NCBI GenBank assembly: GCA_024701455.1
Contig: JABXYP010000001.1
Coordinates: 1,554,001-1,618,000, forward strand
Length of the DNA stretch: 64,000 nt
Reading direction: 5' to 3'
Source: Bacillus sp. A301a_S52
Lineage (GTDB): Bacteria; Bacillota; Bacilli; Bacillales; Salisediminibacteriaceae
Position numbers and translations under genes: made by a program. Below the pieces are notes generated by a model. That model was not told the DNA's origin. It searched no databases and was given only the letters and a program-made list of their open reading frames with translations. Shown here one piece after another: positions 56,011-64,000 of this stretch (position 1 is the stretch's first letter; every line of letters starts with the position of its first letter).

Positions 56011-56061
56011 TTATAAGGAGTTACAAGCTAAGCTATACTGATTATCTTGAAGGAGGATGTT

Positions 56062-56976
56062 ATGGAAAAACTTTTTGGAGTAACAACGGCAATGGTTACC
56101 CCGATGAATGAAAAAGGGGAAGTCAATTATAGGGAGCTAGAACGATTAACTGAATTTTTAATTGATAAAGGTGTTAACTGTTTATACCCATTAGGTACGA
56201 CAGGTGAAATGTTTAAATTGAACGTTGACGAAAGAAAGAAAGTCGCTGAAACGGTTGTAAACACTGCCCAAAAGCGAGTGAAGGTATTTATTCATATAGG
56301 AGCGATGACGTTAGATGATACACTTCTACTAGCCAATCATGCTGTTAGCATTGGGGCAACTGGAATAGGAGCAGTTACACCCGTCTTTTTCCCAGCTGAT
56401 GACGTTCAAATTGAAGCTTATTATCAAGCAATTGCTGAAGAAGTTCCCGACAATTTTCCGATCTATTTATATAGCATTCCACAGTTAGCTAGTAATGCTC
56501 TTTCTCTTGAAGTAGTAAAAAGGTTAGCTGCTAATTATCAGAATATTGTAGGGATTAAGTACAGTTATCCTGATTTTTTAACATTAAAAGATTATTTAAG
56601 TGTTAGAAATAATAGTTTCTCTGTTTTAACAGGGAGCGATTCTTTATTTTTACCGGCCTTAGCAATGGGGTGTGACGGTGTGGTATCTGGTGTCTCGTGC
56701 GTGTTTCCAGAGCCCTTCAAAGAAATTTATAAGTTGTATTCGCAAGGTGAGTTGGCACAAGCACGTAATGTCCAACAGCACGCAGACAATATCATTCAAA
56801 TTTTGAAAGGAGGAAGCAATCTCTCTTACTTTAAGAAAGGTTTAGAACTTCGAGGTATACAAGGAGGGTCAGTAAAACGTCCTCAGTTAGATCTAACTAT
56901 CGAGGAAGAAAAAGCATTAATAGAAAATATTAATTCATGGAAAAGGAAATTATCACTTGTGGAGCTCTTAGAATGA
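56062..56976 (+). CDS. DapA-family aldolase (N-acetylneuraminate lyase / DHDPS superfamily)
   Basis: A 304-residue class I aldolase-type enzyme. Schiff-base Lys166 in VGIKYSYPD, Tyr137 in PIYLYSIPQ, and TT at 47-48 in PLGTTGEMF give the canonical active site. True DapA has a GKTGE-like environment and is linked with lysine genes; here the neighbours are a LacI regulator and a tricarboxylate transporter, so a catabolic role on a 2-oxo acid or sugar acid is likelier (inference). AAGGAGG at 56050-56056 selects ATG 56062. Confidence 0.88.
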   Translation: MEKLFGVTTAMVTPMNEKGEVNYRELERLTEFLIDKGVNCLYPLGTTGEMFKLNVDERKKVAETVVNTAQKRVKVFIHIGAMTLDDTLLLANHAVSIGATGIGAVTPVFFPADDVQIEAYYQAIAEEVPDNFPIYLYSIPQLASNALSLEVVKRLAANYQNIVGIKYSYPDFLTLKDYLSVRNNSFSVLTGSDSLFLPALAMGCDGVVSGVSCVFPEPFKEIYKLYSQGELAQARNVQQHADNIIQILKGGSNLSYFKKGLELRGIQGGSVKRPQLDLTIEEEKALIENINSWKRKLSLVELLE

Positions 56977-57028
56977 AGAAATACCTTATTAACTCATAAA
57001 CAATTATTTATCCTGTCCGGAGGTAATA

Positions 57029-58048
57029 ATGAAGAAGGTAACGATTAAAGATGTGGCGAAAGATGCTGGCGTATCAGTAGGAACAGTTTCTAAGGTTATA
57101 AATAATAAAGGCTATATTGGGAAAGAAACATTAGTTAAAGTAATGGCATCCATCGATCGTTTAGGGTATAGCGTTAATGCAAATGCGAGAAGTTTAAAGT
57201 CTTCTAAGTCAAATAAAGTAGCCGTTTTAATATCTGATATTTCAAATTTTTATTTAATGTCTATTGCAAAAGAAATGGAGAAAACGATACGTGCTTTAGG
57301 TTATCATATGATCCTTCTTAGCCATAACGATGATGAACAGTTAGAGCTAGCCTCTTTACAAATCATTTTGGAGCAGCAAGTGGATGCACTTGTCATCATC
57401 CCTACAGGAGGGAATGGAGAAATGATTGATTCAATTAAAAGGAAGGGTATTCCAGTCATCTCCATTGACAGAAAAGTTGACGACGTCGTGACAGATCTTA
57501 TAATGGACGATCACTATTATGGGTCCTTTGAAACTGTTGAATATTTACATTCTCTAGGACACGAACGAGTTGGTGTTATTTATGGGCACACAAAAAACTC
57601 AATTGGTAGAGAAAGGTACCAAGGTGCTATCGATGCCATTAAACAACTTAACATGGATGAAGACAGCACATTAATTAAGGAAGCAAATTTTAAAGAAGAG
57701 CAGGCATACCGATCAACAATGGAACTGCTTCTGTCACCTAAACCACCTACAGCCATATACTCCTGCAATAATACAATGACTAAAGGGGTTTTGAAAGCAG
57801 TAAGAGAACAAGGACTTAGGGTAGCTGAAGATGTTTCGATCATCGCATTTGGTGACAGTGCACAGTGGGAATTAATCACTCCTGCGCTATCATTAATGGC
57901 TCAGCCAGTAAAGAGAATTGGCATAGAGGCCTCAATATTATTAAAGAATCGACTGGAAGCACATGAGAGGTTTGCTGAAAAACAAATAATCATTAAGCCT
58001 GAATTAGTACCAGGTAATTCGTGTAAAACTATAAAAATTAGGAGTTGA
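57029..58048 (+). CDS. LacI-family transcriptional regulator
   Basis: 339 residues. N-terminal HTH and hinge: VTIKDVAKDAGVSVGTVSKV, then NNKGYIG and NANARSLKSSKSN, followed by a periplasmic-binding-protein-like effector domain (IPVISIDRKVDDVVTD, HSLGHERVGVIYGH). It very probably binds the two TGAAACGTTTCA palindromes and controls its own cluster. Effector is probably the substrate of the DapA-like enzyme or transporter, not seen. Start ATG 57029 after GGAGG. Confidence 0.9.
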   Translation: MKKVTIKDVAKDAGVSVGTVSKVINNKGYIGKETLVKVMASIDRLGYSVNANARSLKSSKSNKVAVLISDISNFYLMSIAKEMEKTIRALGYHMILLSHNDDEQLELASLQIILEQQVDALVIIPTGGNGEMIDSIKRKGIPVISIDRKVDDVVTDLIMDDHYYGSFETVEYLHSLGHERVGVIYGHTKNSIGRERYQGAIDAIKQLNMDEDSTLIKEANFKEEQAYRSTMELLLSPKPPTAIYSCNNTMTKGVLKAVREQGLRVAEDVSIIAFGDSAQWELITPALSLMAQPVKRIGIEASILLKNRLEAHERFAEKQIIIKPELVPGNSCKTIKIRS

Positions 58049-58055
58049 TTTAACA

Positions 58056-59039
58056 ATGACTAATAAGTTAGTAAACGCATTCATGATGACTTTTCTGATC
58101 TTTCTTGCCGCATGTGGAAACCAGAGTGGAGAGGGGAATACGGCAGATTATCCAGAAAAACAAATTGAAGTGGTAGTGCCATTTGCTGCCGGAGGTGCTT
58201 CTGATCTTGTCTCTCGAACAATTGCAAGTGAAATGGAGGAGGAGCTCGATGTACCAGTTGTTATTACGAATAGAACAGGTGGTTCAGGGGCAAATGGTAT
58301 GTATTCTGTAAGGGATGCGCAGGCAGACGGTTATACGATTGGCTATGTTCCAGTAGAACTTGCTATGTTAGAAAGTCTTGATTTGGCAGATATCTCACCA
58401 AATGATTTTGAAGGAATAGGTCAATTAATGACCATACCAGCAGCTATAACTGTGCCAGCAGATGCTCCATACGATACAATTGAAGAATTTATTCAGTTTG
58501 CACAAGAGAACCCTGGAAATGTCACAATAGGTAATTCTGGTACGGGGTCAATTTGGCATATAGCAGCGGCTGCATTTGCAGATGAAGTGGAAATTGACGT
58601 CCAATATGTCCCTTATGAAGGTGCTGCACCAGCCGTTACAGCACTTATGGGAGGGCACATTGATGCGGTCTCAGTGAGTCCTTCAGAGGTTATTTCAGGA
58701 TTGAATAGTGATGATTTGAAAGTGTTGGCTGTCATGAGTGAAGAGCCAGATGCTAATGTCCCAGATGTTCCGACTTTACAAGAGCTAGGGTATGATATCA
58801 ACCTTTCTGGCTGGGGGGGATTTGTAGCACCTAAAGATACACCGGAAGAAGTTCTAGACACTTTGAGAGAAGCGTTTGAAGCAGCTGCAACGAGTGACAC
58901 ATTTATACAACTACTTGATGAAAGAGGAATGAATGCAGATTATAAACCAGGAGATGAATTTATGGAATTTAGCATGGAACAGTATGATTTCTTTACTGAT
59001 TTAATTCCTCAAGTAGAGGTTGAAGACGAAGAATCTTAA
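58056..59039 (+). CDS. TctC-family tricarboxylate transporter substrate-binding lipoprotein
   Basis: Binding component of a tripartite tricarboxylate transporter, 327 residues. Lipobox LAAC (Cys21), family blocks: VPFAAGGASDLVSR, ITNRTGGSGANGMYS, NSGTGSIWHIAA and VPYEGAAPAVTALMGG. It collects a carboxylate outside the membrane. Eight bp after lacI; followed by a hairpin and then tctB and tctA. Start ATG 58056. Confidence 0.92.
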   Translation: MTNKLVNAFMMTFLIFLAACGNQSGEGNTADYPEKQIEVVVPFAAGGASDLVSRTIASEMEEELDVPVVITNRTGGSGANGMYSVRDAQADGYTIGYVPVELAMLESLDLADISPNDFEGIGQLMTIPAAITVPADAPYDTIEEFIQFAQENPGNVTIGNSGTGSIWHIAAAAFADEVEIDVQYVPYEGAAPAVTALMGGHIDAVSVSPSEVISGLNSDDLKVLAVMSEEPDANVPDVPTLQELGYDINLSGWGGFVAPKDTPEEVLDTLREAFEAAATSDTFIQLLDERGMNADYKPGDEFMEFSMEQYDFFTDLIPQVEVEDEES

Positions 59040-59052
59040 ACAGTTAAAAACC

Positions 59053-59098
59053 CCTTCATCAAGTAGCTGTTTTGCCACATCCTTCTACTTGATGAAGG
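59053..59098 (+). other. long stem-loop between tctC and tctB (processing or attenuation)
   Basis: CCTTCATCAAGTAG (59053-59066) pairs perfectly over 14 bp with CTACTTGATGAAGG (59085-59098). No T-run, so rather a 3' stabiliser of the binding-protein message or partial terminator. Confidence 0.75.
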
Positions 59099-59151
59099 AA
59101 ATCCATATCATTCGCTAAATGAAAATGTGTTTGAAAAGAGGTGAACAGGGA

Positions 59152-59577
59152 GTGAAAACTGCAAATATAGTGATGTGCAGTGTTGTGTTGATAATGTGCA
59201 GCTGGCTATTTTTGCAAACATTTGAGTTTGCACAGGGTGCATCAGGTGCAATGAGTCCCGCTTATTTTCCTAGAATGATTCTTATAGTGATATTAGTAAC
59301 GACTGTTCTGGAACTAGTAGCAAGTGTTAGGCTCCGTGTAGTAGATTCATTTTTATTTGACTGGACAAAAGGTGTAAAACTCATTTTGTTTATAGCAGTT
59401 ATGACACTTTTTATTAGTTTGTTAGGTGTTATTCCTTTTATGATCAATGCTAGTCTAGCACTTTTTTCACTCGGTCTTGTTTTAAGACTTCCTTTGGTTC
59501 CCTCGTTAGTAACAGCTATAAGCTTGAGTGTAACGACCTATTATATATTTACAGCAGGATTTAATATTATTTTGTAG
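59152..59577 (+). CDS. TctB-family transporter small membrane subunit
   Basis: About 141 residues with four hydrophobic segments (residues 5-24, 35-55, 76-96, 100-140). The block GASGAMSPAYFPRMI is typical of TctB. AGAGGTGA (59137-59144) sets GTG 59152; the longer frame from 59119 contains that ribosome site. Partner of TctA. Confidence 0.87.
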   Translation: MKTANIVMCSVVLIMCSWLFLQTFEFAQGASGAMSPAYFPRMILIVILVTTVLELVASVRLRVVDSFLFDWTKGVKLILFIAVMTLFISLLGVIPFMINASLALFSLGLVLRLPLVPSLVTAISLSVTTYYIFTAGFNIIL

Positions 59578-59588
59578 GGGGGAGTTAT

Positions 59589-61085
59589 ATGGATATTATC
59601 ACACAGTTGCTGTTGCCTGGGACTCTCCTTTTTTTAGTGATTGGAAGTGTATTAGGACTTTTTATAGGCGCTCTCCCAGGGCTTAGCGCTACTATGGGAG
59701 TGGCCATATTAACCCCGATGACTTTCTGGTTGCCTCCTGAGCAAGGGCTAGCTATGCTTATTTCAATATATTGTACAGCTATTTTTGCAGGGGGGATTCC
59801 AGCTATTCTCGTTAACACGCCAGGAACACCAGCATCAATGGTTACAGCTTTCGATGGCTATCCCCTCACATTAAAAGGGAAAGGGGGCTTAGCTTTAGGA
59901 ATAAATGCTATATATTCTGGCTTAGGTGGCATTATAAGTGTCATTTTTCTCATTTTAGCTGCTCAGCCGATTGCTGCTTTTGCTTTACATTTTGGAGCGG
60001 CAGAATATTTTGCTCTTGCTGTATTTGGTCTATCGATGATGATAAGTATATCGGGAAAATCAATTAGAAAGGGAATTATTTGCGGCTTTCTAGGCTTATT
60101 CATTGCTACAGTTGGCCTTGATCCTATGACTAGTACGCCGAGATTTACATTTGATCAAACATTCCTTTATGATGGTGTTTCGTTTATTCCTATTATGATA
60201 GGTTTATTCGGCATAGGAGAAGTATTTTATCAAATTTCAAGCAGTGGTGCTGATTTTAGTAGAAAAAATGTGAAGAGGAAAATAGGTAGAATTTTACCAT
60301 TGAAAAAAGAGCGCAAAGAGATGCGAAAGCCCTTTTGGTTCTCAGCTCTTATATCTCCTATCATTGGGGCGATTCCAGGCGCAGGTGGAGATATTGCTTC
60401 TATTGTTACATGGGAACAGAGCAAACGATTTTCAAAGGGAAAGAAGAAAGAGGAATATGGGAAAGGTTCATTAGGTGGTCTGGCAGCGACGACAACAGCT
60501 AATAACGGGGTTATTGGGGGAGCGTTCACTACCATGTTAACGCTGGGGCTGCCTGGTGATGCAGTGACGGCTATCCTTATCGGCTCTCTCATGATGTACG
60601 GTATGCAACCAGGTCCTAATCTTTTTTTAGAAAATCCTGATATTGTTCATACGATTATGGGCTTGCTCCTCATGGCTAACATTTTAGTTATTGTCATTGG
60701 ATTAATAGGGGCTAACTTATTTTCAAGAATTATGTTGATAAGAAAAGAATACATTTGGTTATCCGTTATTCTTTTTTGTGTCATTGGGGCCTATGCTCTT
60801 AACAATTCTTATTTTGATGTTTGGATCGTTCTAGTTTGCGGTATAATTGGATTTCTTTTTCGAAGGCTTGACTATCCTCTTGGCCCATTAATTTTAGGCC
60901 TTATTTTAGGGCCAATGGCAGAAGCGAATTTTAGACGAGCCCTCGTTATGTCACCTGATCAACCGTATGCTATTTTCTTTACACGTCCTATTGCACTTAT
61001 TTTGTTAACGATAGCGATCTTGTCTTTATGTTGGCCATTGTTTAGAAAAATAATGTTACTGTTTAGGAGCAATAAGCAAGGGTAA
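59589..61085 (+). CDS. TctA-family transporter large membrane subunit
   Basis: A 498-residue permease with about eleven spans. GALPGLSATMGVAILTPMTF and, in the second half, AIPGAGGDIASIVTWEQSKR are the family blocks; GGAFTTMLTLGLPGD also. Together with TctB forms a sodium- or proton-coupled carboxylate carrier. Start ATG 59589 following GGGGGG AGT. Last gene of the cluster; family A copy A9 follows its stop by 28 bp. Confidence 0.92.
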   Translation: MDIITQLLLPGTLLFLVIGSVLGLFIGALPGLSATMGVAILTPMTFWLPPEQGLAMLISIYCTAIFAGGIPAILVNTPGTPASMVTAFDGYPLTLKGKGGLALGINAIYSGLGGIISVIFLILAAQPIAAFALHFGAAEYFALAVFGLSMMISISGKSIRKGIICGFLGLFIATVGLDPMTSTPRFTFDQTFLYDGVSFIPIMIGLFGIGEVFYQISSSGADFSRKNVKRKIGRILPLKKERKEMRKPFWFSALISPIIGAIPGAGGDIASIVTWEQSKRFSKGKKKEEYGKGSLGGLAATTTANNGVIGGAFTTMLTLGLPGDAVTAILIGSLMMYGMQPGPNLFLENPDIVHTIMGLLLMANILVIVIGLIGANLFSRIMLIRKEYIWLSVILFCVIGAYALNNSYFDVWIVLVCGIIGFLFRRLDYPLGPLILGLILGPMAEANFRRALVMSPDQPYAIFFTRPIALILLTIAILSLCWPLFRKIMLLFRSNKQG

Positions 61086-61112
61086 AAAAGATAACGTTTA
61101 TTTAAAGTGACA

Positions 61113-61267
61113 CGAACCTTCAACCAGTGGGAGTTTCCGTTCTGCTCTCACTGATTGTTAGTTGAGTTAATCAGGACATTAGTGTCCGTTATCTCCCGCC
61201 TAAATAGAGTTAGCTCTCCTCTCTATTTTGAGGCAGGAGTTTTACGGACGGTTATCTGTGATAAAAT
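61113..61267 (-). repeat. family A dispersed repeat, copy A9 (reverse, full length)
   Basis: The reference copy. Minus strand order: TTTATCACAGATAACCGTCC, left hairpin (CCGTCCGT... with ACGGACAC, inner CTCCTGCCTC/GCGGGAG, ATAGAGAGGAGAGCTAACTCTAT-type loop), linker CTGATTAACTCAACTAAC, right hairpin CAATCAGTGAGAG with CTCCCACTGGTTG, then AAGGTTCGTGTC. About 155 bp. Confidence 0.88.
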
Positions 61268-61270
61268 TTA

Positions 61271-61325
61271 TTGCATATTATTGGTGAGTTGCTTTTAAAT
61301 CATCATGATGAAATTGACTCAATTG
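61271..61325 (-). repeat. family B repeat tail fragment B4
   Basis: Matches the tail of B3 and B2: GCATATTATT, GTGAGTTGCTTTTAAA, ATCATGATGAAATTGACTC. It abuts A9 and provides the stop codon region of the minus-strand binding-protein gene (TGA at 61321-61319). Confidence 0.6.
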
Positions 61326-62296
61326 GAAAATAATTTGATAGCTTCATTTAATGCAGCTTCAATTGCAAGAGGGGAATAACTAAACCATGGTTCAGCGTCG
61401 ATCAAATAAAGTTGGTCATTCTGAACCGCATCAAGGCTTTGCCATAAAGCACTTTGTTCAACTTGATGAAACATGCCGCCTTCTGCGATAGTTTCATTAT
61501 CGTAAGTTAGCATTATAATATGATCTCCGGCATATTCAGGCAGCATTTCCATTGAAATATCATCATAGACAAAATCGTTAAATTCAGGATCTTCATCGAA
61601 TTTAGTTTGAATATAATCAGGAGGTGTTAATTCTAACAAGCGATAGATAATATGCCCGATATTACGCCCACCATAAATTCGGAGGACATCCTTATCATGA
61701 GTCATATAAATGGTGGCAATCTCTTCTTCAGTTATCGTTAGGTGCTCTCTTCCTTCAGCTGCTTTTTCTTCAAGTGCCACTATCCAATCTTCTGCTTTTT
61801 GCTCTTTTCCAACAATGTGAGCGATCTCTCTAAATTGATCATATACATCTCCGTACATCCATGGTATTACAACTGTAGGTGCAATTTTACTTAACTCTTC
61901 CACGTCCTCTTCTGCGGAGACAATGATTAAGTCTGGCTCAAGAGCGAGTACTTTTTCAATATCAAACGGATGTCCAATATCTTCAACACCTTCTTGCAGT
62001 TCACCTAAATAATCATTGTTTAATACATGTGCGCTGGCTCCAACTGGTTTAATATCTAAAGCAAGCAAGGCATCTAAATATTGAGTAGTTATGACACGTT
62101 CAGGATGAACAGGTATTTCAACCTCGTTTCCTGCTACATCAGTGTATATGCGTGTGTCATCAGTGGACGCTTTATTGTCGATAGTGTTATTAGATGTGGA
62201 GTTGTTACTTTGATTATTACCATCTTCGTTTCCGCATGCAACGATAAAAATAGCTAATAAGAGCATGAGTGAGGTTATTGTTAATGTTTTTCTCAT
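61319..62296 (-). CDS. iron-siderophore ABC transporter binding lipoprotein 1
   Basis: A FecB/FepB-type (PeripBP_2) lipoprotein of about 325 residues. Lipobox VAC, followed by a Ser/Asn-rich linker. Blocks: HPERVITTQYLDALLALDIKP, LALEPDLIIVSAEEDVEELS, APTVVIPWMYGD, and IYGGRNIGHIIYRLLELTPP. AGGTGG is about 8 nt before ATG 62296; GTG 62308 is the open limit. First of three similar genes in tandem; no permease or ATPase genes in the window. Confidence 0.9.
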   Translation of the reverse strand: MRKTLTITSLMLLLAIFIVACGNEDGNNQSNNSTSNNTIDNKASTDDTRIYTDVAGNEVEIPVHPERVITTQYLDALLALDIKPVGASAHVLNNDYLGELQEGVEDIGHPFDIEKVLALEPDLIIVSAEEDVEELSKIAPTVVIPWMYGDVYDQFREIAHIVGKEQKAEDWIVALEEKAAEGREHLTITEEEIATIYMTHDKDVLRIYGGRNIGHIIYRLLELTPPDYIQTKFDEDPEFNDFVYDDISMEMLPEYAGDHIIMLTYDNETIAEGGMFHQVEQSALWQSLDAVQNDQLYLIDAEPWFSYSPLAIEAALNEAIKLFSN

Positions 62297-62340
62297 TCTG
62301 TCTACCACCTACATATTAAGATTTTAAATTGAAAATTAAT

Positions 62341-62355
62341 TGATAAATACTATCT
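62341..62355. promoter_or_regulatory. Fur-box-like site upstream of binding protein 1
   Basis: TGATAAATACTATCT matches the Fur 15-mer TGATAATNATTATCA at 12 of 15 positions; 45 bp upstream of ATG 62296. Confidence 0.45.
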
Positions 62356-62375
62356 ATTATTTCTTAGATATAGAG

Positions 62376-63338
62376 TTAATCATTTTCATCAAACAATAAG
62401 ATAGCATCCTCTAATTGACCTTGAATGGAAATTGGATCAAGGAATAGCCAAGGATCTCTTTCAATATAATAGACCTGATCATTCTGGACCGCTGGTAATT
62501 GAGACCATATTTGCGTCTCTTTAAGGTCGAACAATCCGTTCTCAGGGTCATTAATATCTTCTACCATTACAATCATGTGATCAGCTTTGTATTCTGGTAA
62601 AACTTCTAATGATATTGACTGAGAATTAAAGAACCCATCAGAAGCGTTCTCTATCTCCTGTTGAATCTGCTCAGGAGGTGTTAAAGCTAAGGAATTGTAG
62701 AAGACATAGCCTATATTTCGATCTCCGTAAGCTTCAAAGCGATCAGGTCGAATGCGTAAAATTAAAAGTGTCTCATCGGGAGATATAGAGTGTTGTAGGT
62801 CTTCAGATTTTTCAGCTGCGAGGCTCTCTAATTGATTTAAAAATAATTCTGCTTCAGTCGTTTTTCCTAAAGCATCTGCTACGATATATAAGTGCTCTTC
62901 CATAGTGAAATCTTCCCAGCCAATAAGAATAGTAGGAGCGATTTTTTCAAGTTCATTATAAATATCTTCATGTTGATTATCACCAATGATTAAATCAGGT
63001 TTTAACTCGAGAATTTTTTCTAAATTAGCGTCTAATCCGACATCTTCAACATCTGCCAGCACGTCGGTATAATAGCGATTCTCCAAATGTCTGCTCCAGA
63101 CCCCTACTGGCTTTACATCTAAAGCCAATACTTCTCCTGTATATTGAAGTGTCACAATGCGTTGTGGATCAGTCGGTATAGCTGTTTCTCCCATCAGATG
63201 CTCAAACTGTCTTGTCCCTGTTTCACTGCTGTTATTCTGAGTAATATTGTTGGTTGTAGAAGCATTTTCTCCACATCCTGTCACTAACATGAAAATGGCA
63301 AAAATGATCATCACCTGATTAATAGTGTGTTTTAACAT
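62376..63338 (-). CDS. iron-siderophore ABC transporter binding lipoprotein 2
   Basis: A 320-residue lipoprotein of the same family: lipobox VTGC (Cys22). Blocks: DPQRIVTLQYTGEVLALDVKP, ILELKPDLIIGDN, APTILIGWEDF, AYGDRNIGYVFYNSLALTPP and YKADHMIVMVEDIND. About as similar to neighbours 1 and 3 as expected for an old tandem duplication. Start ATG 63338 on the minus strand. Confidence 0.9.
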   Translation of the reverse strand: MLKHTINQVMIIFAIFMLVTGCGENASTTNNITQNNSSETGTRQFEHLMGETAIPTDPQRIVTLQYTGEVLALDVKPVGVWSRHLENRYYTDVLADVEDVGLDANLEKILELKPDLIIGDNQHEDIYNELEKIAPTILIGWEDFTMEEHLYIVADALGKTTEAELFLNQLESLAAEKSEDLQHSISPDETLLILRIRPDRFEAYGDRNIGYVFYNSLALTPPEQIQQEIENASDGFFNSQSISLEVLPEYKADHMIVMVEDINDPENGLFDLKETQIWSQLPAVQNDQVYYIERDPWLFLDPISIQGQLEDAILLFDEND

Positions 63339-63363
63339 TCTAATCTATCCCAGCCTCCCTAAT

Positions 63364-63378
63364 TGATATTATTTCTCA
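63364..63378. promoter_or_regulatory. Fur-box-like site upstream of binding protein 2
   Basis: TGATATTATTTCTCA matches the Fur 15-mer at 12 of 15 positions and lies 26 bp upstream of ATG 63338. Confidence 0.4.
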
Positions 63379-63421
63379 ATTAATGAGTATAAAGAAATAT
63401 CGTTGAAGAGACCATGGATTA

Positions 63422-64000
63422 TTAGATGCTTGTATTTGTAGAATTGTTAGTTCTAAGTGCGTGCTCCTTAAATAATGTGACACTACGCTCTAACAGGAGT
63501 TCATGAGCATAAGCAGAATATTCAAGCCAGGGCATATTGTCAATATGATAAACTTGGTGCTTGGCGACAGCAGGAATGTTCGGCCATTTTTTATCTTCTA
63601 CTAATTGTCTAAGTAACTGTTTAGAGTATTTATCAGGTGATGTCATAATGAAAAGATGATCAGCTTCACTTTTAAGTATGTTATCTAGAGTAAAAATCTG
63701 TTGATTCATCTCTTTGCCGATTTGTTTTACTTCTTCAACCGGTGTTAGTTTCAAATCATTGTATAATACTTGACCAATGTTTCTCTTACCATATAAGCGG
63801 TATTGTCCTGCATAAATGCGAATTATCATGATCTTGTCTGCCGGATTTATGTATTTTCTTACATTATTAGCTGCCGTATGAGCCTTTTCATCATATTCAT
63901 TAAGCCATTTAGTAGCCTCTTCCTCTTTGCCAATTAACTGCGCAATTTGTTGCAAATGTCCGCGCCAATCTTGTTTGGCCCAAGGGATATTTATTGTGGG
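63422..64000 (-). CDS. iron-siderophore ABC transporter binding protein 3, truncated by window edge
   Basis: C-terminal 190 or so residues of a third FecB-type protein. The frame stays open to the edge (the last codons read PTINIPWAKQDWRGHLQQ in protein), and the neighbours' matching motif is APTVVIPW, so the true start lies outside; TTG 63955 is internal. RLYGKRNIGQVLYNDLKLTP and HLFIMTSPDKY correspond to the blocks in genes 1 and 2. Confidence 0.88.
   Translation of the reverse strand, partial: PTINIPWAKQDWRGHLQQIAQLIGKEEEATKWLNEYDEKAHTAANNVRKYINPADKIMIIRIYAGQYRLYGKRNIGQVLYNDLKLTPVEEVKQIGKEMNQQIFTLDNILKSEADHLFIMTSPDKYSKQLLRQLVEDKKWPNIPAVAKHQVYHIDNMPWLEYSAYAHELLLERSVTLFKEHALRTNNSTNTSI

Overview
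The window reads as the chromosome of a low-GC, endospore-forming Bacillaceae bacterium. The evidence is the gene content: PrkA and YhbH sporulation proteins, a Spo0E-like phosphatase, a SinI-type anti-repressor, GlpP-controlled glpFKD, a NupNOPQ-like nucleoside importer, class A PBP, many TTG/GTG starts with strong GGAGG sites. Exported lipoproteins have very acidic linkers, which would fit an alkaliphile or halophile, but that is inference. No rRNA, tRNA, prophage or CRISPR array is visible.

Layout. 0-9 kb: a small membrane protein, an ABC1/UbiB kinase, DUF523, a large RND exporter, a CAP-domain lipoprotein and an SDR dehydrogenase. 9-18 kb: queG-ogt, a putative amidase, a lipoprotein, trmL, an unlisted 29-codon hydrophobic peptide gene, a phospholipase D-like protein, an ABM monooxygenase and small hypotheticals. 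18-19.3 kb: a complete IS3-family (IS150-like) element with terminal repeats, a 3-bp duplication and an A6G frameshift site. 19.5-27.4 kb: class A PBP, a membrane protein, prkA, signal peptidase I, yhbH. 27.4-29.4 kb: a long AT-rich stretch that holds a class I cyclic-di-GMP riboswitch directly in front of a 40-codon SinI-like anti-repressor gene. 30-38 kb: YbjQ family, lipoprotein, sfsA, manganese catalase, a multi-PAS histidine kinase, an orphan EutH. 38-43.4 kb: BMP-type nucleoside ABC importer with a CodY-box candidate. 44-48.4 kb: CheX-like protein, GNAT-nitrilase fusion, galM. 48.4-55.3 kb: glpP, glpFK, glpD with two antitermination leaders, then pgcA. 55.5-61.1 kb: Spo0E-like protein, then a DapA-family enzyme, LacI regulator and a tripartite tricarboxylate transporter (TctCBA), with a well-formed promoter, a cre and two identical LacI-type operators. 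61.3-64 kb: three tandem FecB-type siderophore-binding lipoproteins on the minus strand, the last cut by the window edge.

Between genes, two families of dispersed, hairpin-rich repeats recur. Family A (nine copies, about 155 bp when full: two hairpin modules) and family B (four copies or fragments) are often side by side.

The most interesting unit is the c-di-GMP riboswitch/SinI pair. SinI proteins release the biofilm repressor SinR, so this arrangement would let the second messenger c-di-GMP set anti-repressor synthesis directly. The aptamer is well supported by sequence; the regulatory sign and novelty are not settled from sequence alone.
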